Shown piece after piece: positions 15,795 to 24,302 of a DNA stretch of 64,000 bases. Numbering within the stretch: the first letter of the stretch is position 1; each line of letters opens with the position of its first letter. Under the pieces are notes generated by a model. That model saw only the letters and a list, made by a program, of their open reading frames with translations, was not told the origin of the DNA and did no database searches. Location of the stretch: NCBI GenBank assembly GCA_000413015.1, contig KE332515.1:407092-471091 (forward strand). The letters run 5' to 3'. This DNA comes from Treponema socranskii subsp. paredis ATCC 35535. GTDB taxonomy: Bacteria; Spirochaetota; Spirochaetia; Treponematales; Treponemataceae. A program made the translations under genes and the position numbers.

Positions 15795-17535
15795 AGATTT
15801 CGCTCTCATCGATTCGGTTTCGATAGAATTTCCGCGCGGCTTTACCGTGCTTTCAGGCGAAACGGGTGCGGGTAAATCGATCCTCATCGGCGCCCTGTCG
15901 TTTTTGCTCGGCGGAAAGGCGGATGCTCAGATGATCCGAAGCTCCTCTCACGAAGCGTCGGTGACGGGAACCTTTTTGCTCGGCGGAAAAAGCGAAGACT
16001 GTAAAAACAATGAGTCGAAAGCTTTGCAGACTTCACTCGTCGAAGAAGAAGCCGTAACGGCGGAAGCCTGGCTTTTGCAGCACGGCATCGAAAGCGACGA
16101 CGGACGCGTACTCGTACGCCGCACGCTCCGCGACTCGGGAAAGTCATCGGCATGGATCCAAAGCACACCCGTTACGAGAGCCGACTTGGCTTCTTTTTCG
16201 GCACTGCTCGTCGACATTCACGGACAGCACGATCATCAGTCGCTCATGCGCGTTGTGCAGCACCGCGTTTTCCTCGATGCGAGAGCGGGCATCACCGAAG
16301 AAGTGCGCCGTTTTACCGCACTGTACGCCGAACTCGTCGAAAAACGGAAACTCCTCGACGAACTCAACGCATCGAGTGAAGAGCGTTCTCGGAAAATCGA
16401 AATGTATTCGTTTGCGGTAAACGAAATACGAGAGGCCAATCTCAAAGCTGATGAAGACGTCCTGCTTGCCGAAGAGGAGGGGAGGCTTTCGTCTTACGAA
16501 AAGCTCGCTTCCGACATCGATACGATCGTGAATATGCTTTCCGACAACGAAACTTCCGCCGTGTCGATTTTAAAACAAGTGCGGCGCGATGCGTCCCATG
16601 CGCTCGAAATGGATAAAACGCTTTCCGATTTGGATTCGCGCGTGGAATCGGCGTTTTACGAAGTGTCCGATATCGCCGAAGAATTTTCCGCGTATAAAGA
16701 CAAACTCATCTTCGATCCCGCGCGCCTTGCCGAAGTACAGGAGCGTCTTTCCCTTATCTATAATTTGAAGAAAAAATACGCATCGTCCCCGTCTGCGCCT
16801 CTTTCCGAAGTTTTGCAGTATGCGGCCGAAGCAGAAGAAAATCTCGAACGGCTCGGCGCGGGGACCGCCGATAAAGCATCTCTGGAAAAAGAGGCGGCGG
16901 AAACCGAACGGCAAGTCTACACGGCTGCAAAAGCGCTTTCCGAAAAACGAAAGGCGGCGGGAGAGGCGATGTCGAAAGAAGTCGAATCGGTGCTTTCAAA
17001 ACTCGGCATGAAGGGCACTCGCTTTTCGGTGCGCGTCGAAGAAAAACCCGGAAGCGGCGCGGTACAAAAATGCGGTCCCTACGGCATGGACAACGTCGAA
17101 TTTTTGATAAGCGCGAACCCCGGCTCTCCGCTTTTACCGCTCGCTCAAATCGCGTCGGGAGGAGAGCTGTCCCGCGTCATGCTCGCGCTTAAAACGATAT
17201 TCGCCGAAACCGATCCCGTAGCAACTCTCGTCTTCGATGAAATCGATACGGGTATCGGAGGGGAAGTCGCGGTATCGGTCGGAAGCCATCTCAAAAACCT
17301 TGCAAAAAACCGGCAGATATTGTGCATAACGCATCTTGCAAGTATTGCCGTTTATGCCGATAATCAGATAAAGATCGAAAAAGCCGTGTCTAACGGAAAA
17401 ACGTCGTCCGAATGCCGCAGCGTTCGGGGGGAGGAGCGCGTAAAAGAAATCGCGCGTATGCTTTCCGGAGAAAATTCGAGCGAATCGCTTGAACACGCGC
17501 GCTCGATGCTCGAACGGTTCGGTAAGATAGGGTAA
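15772..17535 (+). CDS. recN: DNA repair protein RecN
   Basis: This 587-residue SMC-like ATPase acts in double-strand break repair. Walker A is GETGAGKSILIGAL (about 29), QHDHQSLM lies in the family's conserved early region, two long helical stretches (about 190-420) form a coiled coil, and the C-terminal half has the signature ASGGELSRVMLALK and Walker B LVFDEIDTGIGGEVA. The start has GGGAGG 5 nt upstream. It overlaps nadK, an arrangement also known in other bacteria. Confidence 0.96.
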   Translation: MLEDLTIKDFALIDSVSIEFPRGFTVLSGETGAGKSILIGALSFLLGGKADAQMIRSSSHEASVTGTFLLGGKSEDCKNNESKALQTSLVEEEAVTAEAWLLQHGIESDDGRVLVRRTLRDSGKSSAWIQSTPVTRADLASFSALLVDIHGQHDHQSLMRVVQHRVFLDARAGITEEVRRFTALYAELVEKRKLLDELNASSEERSRKIEMYSFAVNEIREANLKADEDVLLAEEEGRLSSYEKLASDIDTIVNMLSDNETSAVSILKQVRRDASHALEMDKTLSDLDSRVESAFYEVSDIAEEFSAYKDKLIFDPARLAEVQERLSLIYNLKKKYASSPSAPLSEVLQYAAEAEENLERLGAGTADKASLEKEAAETERQVYTAAKALSEKRKAAGEAMSKEVESVLSKLGMKGTRFSVRVEEKPGSGAVQKCGPYGMDNVEFLISANPGSPLLPLAQIASGGELSRVMLALKTIFAETDPVATLVFDEIDTGIGGEVAVSVGSHLKNLAKNRQILCITHLASIAVYADNQIKIEKAVSNGKTSSECRSVRGEERVKEIARMLSGENSSESLEHARSMLERFGKIG

Positions 17536-17567
17536 AACGGGACGTTGAAACTTCGCGTCCCATTTTA
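17534..17567 (+). terminator. Possible terminator after recN
   Basis: GGGACG (17539-17544) pairs with CGTCCC (17556-17561); AAAA and TTTT extend the stem across one mismatch and the T-rich side follows. A second 8-bp inverted repeat (CGAGTTTT 17571-17578 and 17584-17591) lies just downstream. Confidence 0.45.
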
Positions 17568-17676
17568 CTTCGAGTTTTCCTAAAAAACTCGCAGATATAC
17601 CTGTGCGCCGCTCGAAACTTCGCGTCAAGATCGAAGCGCTTCGGGCTTTTTAGAATGACTTTTATTCGGGGGATAT

Positions 17677-18480
17677 ATGGCAAAGATATCGGAAACGACG
17701 AGGGAGCAGCTTGCCGAAGCGATTAAGCCCTATCAAAAACAAATCGACGATCTGCTCGCAAAAGAAAAAACGCTCATCGAGCTCATGAAAAGCGATCACG
17801 CGGGCGAAGCGTATAAAAAGCTGCAGCTTGCCGAAGATATGGTTTTCGTTTCGAGCCTCTACATGGCGGAAAACAGTTTGTCTCTGAAAATACTCGAAGT
17901 AAAAAATAACGATGCGCTCAACGAATCGCGCAAAACGCTTTACCGTGCTATTATTTATCTCGAAGATATCGTAACGAATTTTATCGATGTGCCGTACTCC
18001 GAACTTTCGTCCAAATGGGAAAACATCGCGAATACGCCGATCGCAAAGCGTTATCTGCTCATGAGAAAGCTCGGGCTCGCCATACGTCTTTTAAAAGACG
18101 CGTTCGGCGAAAACAGCAAATGGAAATGGTCTTTCGTCGAACTTGAAGGACGCTTTACCGCCGTTGCAAAAAATCTCATCGACATGAAAAAGGGTGCGCG
18201 CGATTATTTTGAACCGAGTTCTGCCGATTACGAAACGACGGTGCTTTACGTGCGTAAACTGCAAAAATTGCTCGACGCTTCGGCAAACGGTTACCGCGAT
18301 AAATACGAGCTTTCTACGAGGCGCATCGACGATATGCGCAACGCGATCAAATTTCTGCTTGCACGCCATAAACTCTGTCTCGCGATCGGCGATAAGACAA
18401 ATGCCGAAGATATCAAAAAAAAGGCCGTCATCTGGAAAGATAAAATGGAAGCCGATCAAAAAGCGGGTTCAAGTTCATAA
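17677..18480 (+). CDS. Conserved spirochaete-type helical protein of unknown function
   Basis: I do not recognise a named domain in this 267-residue protein. It is soluble, has no signal peptide or membrane segment, and is almost entirely helical and charged, with QIDDLLAKEKTLIELMK near the start and many Lys/Asp pairs. The ATG follows GGGGG by 5 nt. The stop codon shares one base with the start of the HD-domain gene (TAATG), so the two are coupled and probably work together. Confidence 0.6.
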   Translation: MAKISETTREQLAEAIKPYQKQIDDLLAKEKTLIELMKSDHAGEAYKKLQLAEDMVFVSSLYMAENSLSLKILEVKNNDALNESRKTLYRAIIYLEDIVTNFIDVPYSELSSKWENIANTPIAKRYLLMRKLGLAIRLLKDAFGENSKWKWSFVELEGRFTAVAKNLIDMKKGARDYFEPSSADYETTVLYVRKLQKLLDASANGYRDKYELSTRRIDDMRNAIKFLLARHKLCLAIGDKTNAEDIKKKAVIWKDKMEADQKAGSSS

Positions 18481-19703
18481 TGATCAATAAAGCGCTCGCC
18501 CTCAAAATTTTCGAAGGATTTTCCATTCAGCGCTGGAACGATTTGATCCGGCCTTTCGATTTGATCGAAATGGATAAAGCTGGCGAAAAGATGATAATCG
18601 CCTACATCATCGGAAAATTCGAAGAACACAAAGGAGGGGCGATCGATTGGGAATGGATGGCGTATGCATCGCTGTTCGACCTGCTCCGAAAGATTTCCCT
18701 GTGCGATATAAAAGCGCCCGTGCAGCGTTTGTTAAAAAAAGAATACACCGCCGAATATCTTCGGCTCGACGAATGGGTGCTTTCGCAATACCGGCCGCTC
18801 ATAAACGACGACGAACTTTTTTCCCGCTTTACGATCTATGTCGGACAAAAAGCGGAAACGCTTCCGATCCCCGCATCTCTTACGGCATCCTACCGCGTAC
18901 TGCAGGCGGCGCACAAGTATTCGACGATGCGCGAACTCCAAATGCTCTCCGTCGTCAACGAGCGGGAGCGCCTGGTAAAGATCGAAACGGAACTCCAAGC
19001 GCAGATCCGTCCCTACCTCGATTTGGAAGGGCTGCAGATGATGCTCACGCATCAAAAGACCTACGATTTTTTATTAAAAACGGAACAGCTTCGCTTCCAA
19101 ACGCGCTGGAATCAAACGCCGCGGGTGCCGAAGACGAACGTGCTCGGTCACAGCTATTTTGTCGCGGTCATGACGCTGCTGCTCGCGCGAAGCACCGGAA
19201 TCGAAATGTGTTCGAGGCGGATCATCAATAATTTTTTCTGCGCCCTCTTTCACGATTTGCCGGAAGCCGTTACGCGCGATATCATCTCTCCGGTCAAACA
19301 GGCGACCGACGCGCTGCCCGACATCGTAAAGCGCATCGAAGACGAAATCGCAGGCAGAGAACTCGTTCCGCTCATGGAAGATTTTTTTGCCGACGAACTG
19401 CGCTATTATACGAACGACGAATTCGTAAACCGCATACGGCGGGAGGGAAAGAGCGAAGCGGTTTCATGGGAAGATTTGAACGGGCGTTTTAACAGCGACG
19501 CTTTTGAACCCGTCGACGGCCGTCTCGTGCGCCTTTCCGATCACCTTGCGGCCCTTCTCGAAGCCGACAGTTCGATCAAACACGGCATTACGTCCGAACA
19601 CTTGGTACACGGTCGGGAAAGCCTTCTCGGTCACTATAAGCCGGGCGAAACGATAAACGGCATCGATGCGGGAAAATTATTTCAGGATTTGGTCGCACTT
19701 TGA
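18480..19703 (+). CDS. HD-domain phosphohydrolase-like protein
   Basis: This 407-residue cytoplasmic protein has a helical N-terminal half of unknown type and an HD domain from about residue 215. The metal-binding signature is seen as LGHSYFVAVMTLL, then FFCALFHDLPEAVTRDIISPVK, which resembles the YfbR/HD_3 group of 5'-nucleotidases, followed by a conserved Asp in LSDHLAALLEAD. The reaction is likely phosphate-ester hydrolysis, but the substrate is unknown. It is coupled to the helical protein upstream. A short inverted repeat with T5 (19738-19756) may end the transcript. Confidence 0.75.
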   Translation: MINKALALKIFEGFSIQRWNDLIRPFDLIEMDKAGEKMIIAYIIGKFEEHKGGAIDWEWMAYASLFDLLRKISLCDIKAPVQRLLKKEYTAEYLRLDEWVLSQYRPLINDDELFSRFTIYVGQKAETLPIPASLTASYRVLQAAHKYSTMRELQMLSVVNERERLVKIETELQAQIRPYLDLEGLQMMLTHQKTYDFLLKTEQLRFQTRWNQTPRVPKTNVLGHSYFVAVMTLLLARSTGIEMCSRRIINNFFCALFHDLPEAVTRDIISPVKQATDALPDIVKRIEDEIAGRELVPLMEDFFADELRYYTNDEFVNRIRREGKSEAVSWEDLNGRFNSDAFEPVDGRLVRLSDHLAALLEADSSIKHGITSEHLVHGRESLLGHYKPGETINGIDAGKLFQDLVAL

Positions 19704-19799
19704 CGCTGCCTCTCGATTGGGGCGAATGGTGTTTCTCAAAAGGAGGTTCCTTTTTCGACAGTCGTTTGGCCGTCTCATTAAATTCGCTTTTTTTGCCGA

Positions 19800-19805
19800 T
19801 ATTAT
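19800..19805 (+). promoter_or_regulatory. -10 element of the LysM gene
   Basis: TATTAT ends 6 nt before ATG 19812 and there is no ribosome binding site, suggesting a leaderless mRNA. No clear -35 is seen. Confidence 0.4.
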
Positions 19806-19811
19806 AACGGT

Positions 19812-20705
19812 ATGAAAGTCAACGGAAAAAAATCGTCCTCATTTGCAGTCTGTATTGCCCTCATCTTTGCGCTTGCCTCGTCGGCTTTTGCGGACAGCAC
19901 GTATATCGTCAAAAAAGGCGACACGCTTTATTCGATAAGCCGCCGCTACGAGCTTACGGTTGCAGAGCTTCGAACTGCGAACAATCTTTCGGAAAACGAT
20001 GTGCTTCAAGCGGGGCAAAAATTGACAATTCCGTCGGCCGATATAACGAATGCGGCTGCATTGAGCGCCGTACCGGAAAAAAAGGAGAATGTGCCCGTTT
20101 CAGAAATCGCAAAAAATACGGAAACCTATACCGTTCAAAAAGGCGATACGCTCTATTCGATCGCGCGGAGATACGATATAAAATTATACGATCTGCTTTC
20201 GATAAACAATATGGCAAACGATGCCGTGATCAAAGTAGGGCAGCACATAAAAGTGCCCGCAAAACCCGCAGCTCCCGCAAAAACTCTTCCGAACAATGCT
20301 TCGTCCGGCAAGAGTGCATCTTCATCTCAGAGCCCTGCCAGAACGGGAGACTCTTCGCTTTTATGGCCGGTAAAGCATCCGTCCGTCGTCTACACGAAGG
20401 GTAAAGTGTCGGGCGTCGAACTTTCGGCCGAAAAAGACGAACCGGTAAAATCGATCCGCGCGGGAACCGTCATGTACACCGGAATGTACCGCGGCTACGG
20501 AAACATCGTGTTCGTCGAATCGAAAACGGGATTGATCTACGCGTATTCGTGGCTCGGTTCGGTTCATGTAAAAAAAGGCGATTACGTCGTGTGCGGAGAT
20601 ACGGTCGGCACTGCCGGAAAAAATGCGGCGGGAAGTCCGAGTTTGACCTTTATGGTTTTTCAAAACGGCATGCCGATCGATCCTGCAAAAGCGCCGCGCG
20701 GCTAA
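19812..20705 (+). CDS. Exported double-LysM protein with inactive M23-type domain
   Basis: This 297-residue protein has a signal peptide (ending SSAFAD), two LysM repeats (about 30-74 with YIVKKGDTLYSISRRY and about 103-150 with YTVQKGDTLYSIARRY), a Pro/Ala/Ser linker, and a C-terminal M23/LytM-like domain. LysM binds peptidoglycan. The zinc ligands of M23 peptidases are missing: the usual H-x-G-x-D is VSGVELSAE, the H-x-H region is SPSLTFMV. It is therefore likely a non-enzymatic cell-wall factor like EnvC or NlpD, which activate amidases. Leaderless start as described for 19800. Confidence 0.88.
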   Translation: MKVNGKKSSSFAVCIALIFALASSAFADSTYIVKKGDTLYSISRRYELTVAELRTANNLSENDVLQAGQKLTIPSADITNAAALSAVPEKKENVPVSEIAKNTETYTVQKGDTLYSIARRYDIKLYDLLSINNMANDAVIKVGQHIKVPAKPAAPAKTLPNNASSGKSASSSQSPARTGDSSLLWPVKHPSVVYTKGKVSGVELSAEKDEPVKSIRAGTVMYTGMYRGYGNIVFVESKTGLIYAYSWLGSVHVKKGDYVVCGDTVGTAGKNAAGSPSLTFMVFQNGMPIDPAKAPRG

Positions 20706-20721
20706 AAGACGCATCTTATAA

Positions 20722-20750
20722 TTGACAAAACCGATATGCACGAATAAGAT
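20722..20750 (+). promoter_or_regulatory. Sigma70-type promoter of the small exported protein gene
   Basis: TTGACA (20722-20727), a 17-nt spacer and TAAGAT (20745-20750), with a leader of about 60 nt. Confidence 0.7.
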
Positions 20751-20818
20751 AACGATATCCGCGCCGCAAAATTTTCGTATCCGATACCTTTGCTTGTGTG
20801 CGGCTCAAAGAGGTTTAT

Positions 20819-21301
20819 ATGAAAAAAACGGCGGTTTTTGCGGCGGTTTTATTTTTCGCATTTGCGACGGCGGCGTTCTGCGACGGCGGCATGGAAATAA
20901 AAATTGACAACTATTCCATAACGGTTCCTTCGCTTTGGCTCGCACAGCGGACGGATTCCGCAACCGTGTTTATCCTGTATTCTCCGATCGAAGAAAACGA
21001 TACGTTTCAGGAAAACGGTAATTTGACCGTAGAAAAACTTCCGTCAAAATATTCGGTAAAAGCATATTTAAAAGCGGGAAGGGAAGTGCTGAAAAAGCTT
21101 TACGCGAATTTTAAACTCATCGAAGAAGGCGCCGACTATCAGATATTTTCGGGAGAACTCAACGGAATCGCTTTGCAGCAGATGCAGTTCGTGACGATCA
21201 GCGGAACCGAAGCGTACGTATTGACTTTTTCTTCGACTCCCGAAGATTTCGACCGCTACGCGGATACGTTTAAAGCGATTTACAGCACGTTTACGTATTG
21301 A
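20819..21301 (+). CDS. Small exported protein, PsbP/DcrB-like
   Basis: This 160-residue protein has a signal peptide (MKKTAVFAAVLFFAFATAAFC). The mature part has alternating beta strands and helices in the pattern of DcrB/PsbP-like (DUF1795) folds: ITVPSLWLAQRTDSATVFILY, a central strand-helix unit and a closing FDRYADTFKAIYSTF helix. This fold match is tentative and no function is implied. ATG 20819 follows AAAGAGG by 5 nt; an upstream ATG at 20798 would place the signal peptide internally. It has its own promoter. Confidence 0.65.
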   Translation: MKKTAVFAAVLFFAFATAAFCDGGMEIKIDNYSITVPSLWLAQRTDSATVFILYSPIEENDTFQENGNLTVEKLPSKYSVKAYLKAGREVLKKLYANFKLIEEGADYQIFSGELNGIALQQMQFVTISGTEAYVLTFSSTPEDFDRYADTFKAIYSTFTY

Positions 21302-21361
21302 AGGAAAACCGACGAGCGAGGCACTCGTTGAAATGAGAAAGAGAATTACAATTTGAAAAAC

Positions 21362-21390
21362 TTGACCATGTATCATAAATATGGTACAAT
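21362..21390 (+). promoter_or_regulatory. Promoter and operator candidate of the HigBA-type pair
   Basis: TTGACC (21362-21367), a 17-nt spacer and TACAAT (21385-21390). An imperfect 21-bp palindrome with ACCAT (21365-21369) and ATGGT (21381-21385) ends fills the spacer, the usual place for antitoxin autorepression. The -10 ends 6 nt before the toxin ATG, so the toxin message would be leaderless. Confidence 0.65.
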
Positions 21391-21396
21391 TGCACT

Positions 21397-21789
21397 ATGG
21401 ATGAGAAAAGCTCTTTAATTTACGAGGGCGATTGTTTTAGAATAGAATGGTTTTACGATCAAAACGGTTTTAGTCAAGCTTACGAATATTTTTTAAAAAC
21501 ATCAGATGTGCAAAAACGAAAATTATTGATCCTCATCAAAAAGATGGGAGATTTCGGGAAAATATTTGATAAGACGAAATTTAATTATGAAGGTGATCAA
21601 ATTTATGTTTTTAAACCCCAGCCCGATAGATACTTGTGCTTCTTTTTCAAAGGCAAACGGATAATAATAACAAATGCTTTTTATAAAAAAACGCAAAAGC
21701 TGCCGTTATCGGAAAAAAAGCGTTCAATGGAAATTCTAAAAAAATACGATGAAATGCATATAAAGATTTCAACGGATGACGGTAAATAA
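21397..21789 (+). CDS. RelE/HigB-family toxin, type II toxin-antitoxin
   Basis: This 130-residue protein resembles the HigB/Gp49 group of RelE-like mRNA interferases: compact, basic, with LLILIKKMGDFGKI, an IYVFKPQPDRYLCFFFKGKRIIITNAFYKKT core of beta strands in short segments, and a C-terminal helix with ILKKYDEMH. Such toxins cut mRNA on the ribosome. The gene precedes its antitoxin, the HigBA order. It is more AT-rich than its neighbours, which suggests recent arrival. The start lies 6 nt after the -10 and has no Shine-Dalgarno. Confidence 0.8.
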   Translation: MDEKSSLIYEGDCFRIEWFYDQNGFSQAYEYFLKTSDVQKRKLLILIKKMGDFGKIFDKTKFNYEGDQIYVFKPQPDRYLCFFFKGKRIIITNAFYKKTQKLPLSEKKRSMEILKKYDEMHIKISTDDGK

Positions 21790-21813
21790 AACAACGTTAG
21801 GAGACATTGCTGT

Positions 21814-22089
21814 ATGAAATCAACCTTTGATGAATTTATTACAAACAATCCGAAGCAAAAGAAAAAATTTGAAAAAGAATACAATGATTTTTTACTTTCG
21901 GAATTTATTTTGGAAAAGATGACCCAAGAAAATATTTCCGTCCGCGAATTGGCAAAAAAGGCCGATGTTTCTCCTACAATTATTCAAAAACTTAGAAACA
22001 GTCGTACGGCCGATAAAATAACGTATCACACATTCATTGCCGTAATCAATTCGCTTGGGTATAAAGTAAATATCGAAAGGATTAATTAA
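21814..22089 (+). CDS. HTH-type antitoxin (HigA/XRE-like)
   Basis: This 91-residue protein has a helix-turn-helix of the XRE kind (residues about 45-80: SVRELAKKADVSPTIIQKLRN in the usual spacing). It should bind the toxin and repress the shared promoter. It starts 24 nt after the toxin stop with TTAGGAG upstream, so unlike the toxin it has a normal ribosome binding site, which may help keep antitoxin in excess. AT-rich like the toxin. Confidence 0.8.
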   Translation: MKSTFDEFITNNPKQKKKFEKEYNDFLLSEFILEKMTQENISVRELAKKADVSPTIIQKLRNSRTADKITYHTFIAVINSLGYKVNIERIN

Positions 22090-22136
22090 AGATATACGCC
22101 CCTTATTTACCGGTCGGATTTACCCGGTATCATCTC

Positions 22137-22538
22137 TCACCGCACGAGCTTTATGACAGCCGCGATAACTCCTAAAAAAACCGCAAGCGTTACCGCATAT
22201 ACCCAAAACGGCAGCGCGCTGCCCGAACCTCGTGCGCGTTTTCGCCCGTATGCGGCAAAGGCTTCTTTTATCTTATTTTGTTCGGCGCCCGTCAATCGTC
22301 TGCGGACTTCTTCTTTTTCTTCTTCCGAATACGCCTCTATGTTGAAAGTACCCGAATCCATCGCGTAACCGCAGACGGGACAGCCCTTTGCAAATTTCGA
22401 AGCGCTTCCGGTAGCACCGCAGGAGGGGCAGCGTACGGAAGCAAAAAAGCGGCCGCAGTTTTTACACACGCGCGCATCCGCAGGGACTTCCGCACCGCAG
22501 TTTTCACAAAAAAATTTTGCCCTTTGTTTTCCTTTCAT
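22137..22538 (-). CDS. Zinc-ribbon protein with C-terminal membrane anchor
   Basis: This 133-residue protein has zinc-ribbon Cys pairs in its first 60 residues (CENC, CKNC, CPSC, CPVC), a charged helical middle (EEEKEEVRRRL) and one hydrophobic segment near the C-terminus (FWVYAVTLAVFLGVIAAV), so it is probably tail-anchored with the zinc part in the cytoplasm. Function unknown. It is the last of three leftward genes; its start overlaps the previous stop as ATGA. Confidence 0.7.
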   Translation of the reverse strand: MKGKQRAKFFCENCGAEVPADARVCKNCGRFFASVRCPSCGATGSASKFAKGCPVCGYAMDSGTFNIEAYSEEEKEEVRRRLTGAEQNKIKEAFAAYGRKRARGSGSALPFWVYAVTLAVFLGVIAAVIKLVR

Positions 22539-23284
22539 GCTTTATCCGGCCTTATAATAATTTCATTTCCGGCGCTTACGACGGAAGCCGTACAATACGT
22601 CGGCACGCCCGATGTGCGCATCGAAAGCTCTTCTATTCTGTCTCCGGAAGCAATTTCGGCGGTAAGAGAGGGGATATCGGCCGTAAACTCCGCGCTTCCG
22701 TCGGAAAGATTGCGTATCGTTCCGGTAACGAAAGCTCCCGTCTTCGGGTGCGTAAAGACTGCTGTTCCGATTTTGCCGGCCGAAAGCCCTTCCGCCGCTA
22801 CAGTTTCCGACATCGAAGCCGCTTCCGCATACTGCCCCTCGTCCGGTACCGATATCGAAGCCGTTTCTATATTTTGTACCGCATCCGTTTCGGCATTTTC
22901 GAAATCGGGCGAAAGGACACCTGTCGGTGAATTGACTATGGAACGGAAAAGCGACATACCGTCTTCATCGCACGAATCGAATATGCCTTTGATGCCGAGC
23001 TTTTGTGCTTTCATTTTTTCCGTTTCCGAAAACGATTTCGGCGCATAGAGGATGACGTCGGGAATCTTTCCCGCAATGCCGCTTTTAATAAACTGCGTCA
23101 ATGTTTTCCAATGGCGGGGATAATCGGAAGCGCTCACGACGACGATATCGGGCCGGATCTCTTCGATGTTGTCGAGCGCTTTTAAAAGCCAGCGGTAGAT
23201 GATCGTATCGTATGAGAGAGAGGCGAGAGCTGAATCGACTTTACCGATAAGCTCTTCGTCGTCGCAGATGATGATCGCTTTCAT
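22535..23284 (-). CDS. Receiver-like protein with PilZ-like C-terminus
   Basis: This 249-residue protein opens with a response-regulator-like fold (AIIICDDEELIGKVDSAL, then RPDIVVVSASDYPRHW). The usual phospho-acceptor position after PDIVVV is Ser, so it is probably a pseudo-receiver. After a Ser/Ala/Glu linker the last 80 residues are beta-rich and loosely like a PilZ or SH3-type barrel, but without the RxxxR motif that binds cyclic-di-GMP. ATG 23284 overlaps the upstream stop (ATGA). Function unknown. Confidence 0.6.
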   Translation of the reverse strand: MKAIIICDDEELIGKVDSALASLSYDTIIYRWLLKALDNIEEIRPDIVVVSASDYPRHWKTLTQFIKSGIAGKIPDVILYAPKSFSETEKMKAQKLGIKGIFDSCDEDGMSLFRSIVNSPTGVLSPDFENAETDAVQNIETASISVPDEGQYAEAASMSETVAAEGLSAGKIGTAVFTHPKTGAFVTGTIRNLSDGSAEFTADIPSLTAEIASGDRIEELSMRTSGVPTYCTASVVSAGNEIIIRPDKA

Positions 23285-24243
23285 TCCGTCCCCAAATTGA
23301 CGACCGTGTAATCGTAGATTTGCCAAACGCCTTCCCTTCGGCGGAGGCGGTACGTATAGCTTTTCTTTTCGTAATACGTGCGGTTGTTGAACCATTCGGT
23401 AACGAGTACGCTTCCTTCCGTCTGCGAATACACCGTCTTTTCGATTTGAAATCGCTCGGGTACGGCAACGATTTCGCCGTCGATCCGAGACTGCATCAAA
23501 TCGGATTTATACGCGCCGATCATGCGCTCGCGTTCATCGGCTGAAGCCGCTCGGTAGCGCCGCTTTTGCGCGCTTGTACGTTCGAGCATCGCTTCGACGT
23601 CCATATACAAAAAGTATTGATCCCACAGCGATTTTTGGCGCGCAACGATAGTCCGCTCTACGACTTGATCCGGCGGAATCATCTCCGGCTGCAGGATACG
23701 CAGGGTGCCCGCTTCGACGGGAATCGATGAAGACGAAGCGGCCGACGGAGAAGGACGTACTTCGAGCGTGAGTCTGTTCGATGCGATGCGCTCGTCGCGG
23801 AAACGGTAAAGCTCGGGATAAAATGCGAGATCGACATAGTAAACCGACGGATTTGCAACGGTAAGATATTCTTTTAAGTTTTCGACGAACGAATATTCTT
23901 CACCCGCTTCGAGCGCGATTTCCCGGAAATACACCGTTTGATTTGTCGTGCGTTTTCTGACAAGCGTTTCGGTTTGCAACAGGCGTTCGTTTTTGATCGT
24001 GTACGCGTTGAAATCGATCGAAAACATTCTGTCGTCGGCGAGCTTAAAACGAAGCGTATCCGTCCCGGTATTGCGCACCGTTATGTGAATAAATACGGGA
24101 TTCGAATCCGCAGCATCGGGATAATACATGGTTTTATCATAAAACTTTATCGAAACTGCTGCGTTTTGTACGCGGCTTTGCGCGGATGCCGACTGTCCAA
24201 AGAGGGCTAAACACGATATAATCAAAAAAACAGTACGTTTCAA
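23281..24243 (-). CDS. Exported spirochaetal protein of unknown function
   Basis: This 320-residue protein has a signal peptide (MKRTVFLIISCLALFGQSASAQ). Residues about 25-170 look like an immunoglobulin-type beta domain (FIHITVRNTGTDTLRFKL), followed by a Ser-rich linker and a C-terminal domain with helices and a beta sheet (SYTYRLRRREGVWQIYDYTV) that resembles SnoaL/NTF2-like folds only loosely. The start is TTG 24243 with GGGAG 7 nt upstream. It is first in the three-gene operon and diverges from mfd with a 59-bp gap. Confidence 0.65.
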   Translation of the reverse strand: MKRTVFLIISCLALFGQSASAQSRVQNAAVSIKFYDKTMYYPDAADSNPVFIHITVRNTGTDTLRFKLADDRMFSIDFNAYTIKNERLLQTETLVRKRTTNQTVYFREIALEAGEEYSFVENLKEYLTVANPSVYYVDLAFYPELYRFRDERIASNRLTLEVRPSPSAASSSSIPVEAGTLRILQPEMIPPDQVVERTIVARQKSLWDQYFLYMDVEAMLERTSAQKRRYRAASADERERMIGAYKSDLMQSRIDGEIVAVPERFQIEKTVYSQTEGSVLVTEWFNNRTYYEKKSYTYRLRRREGVWQIYDYTVVNLGTE

Positions 24244-24302
24244 TTACGTCTCCCAAAAGGTATAAGGGTAATAGACCTTTCTTATAATATCGGACAAACC
24301 GT

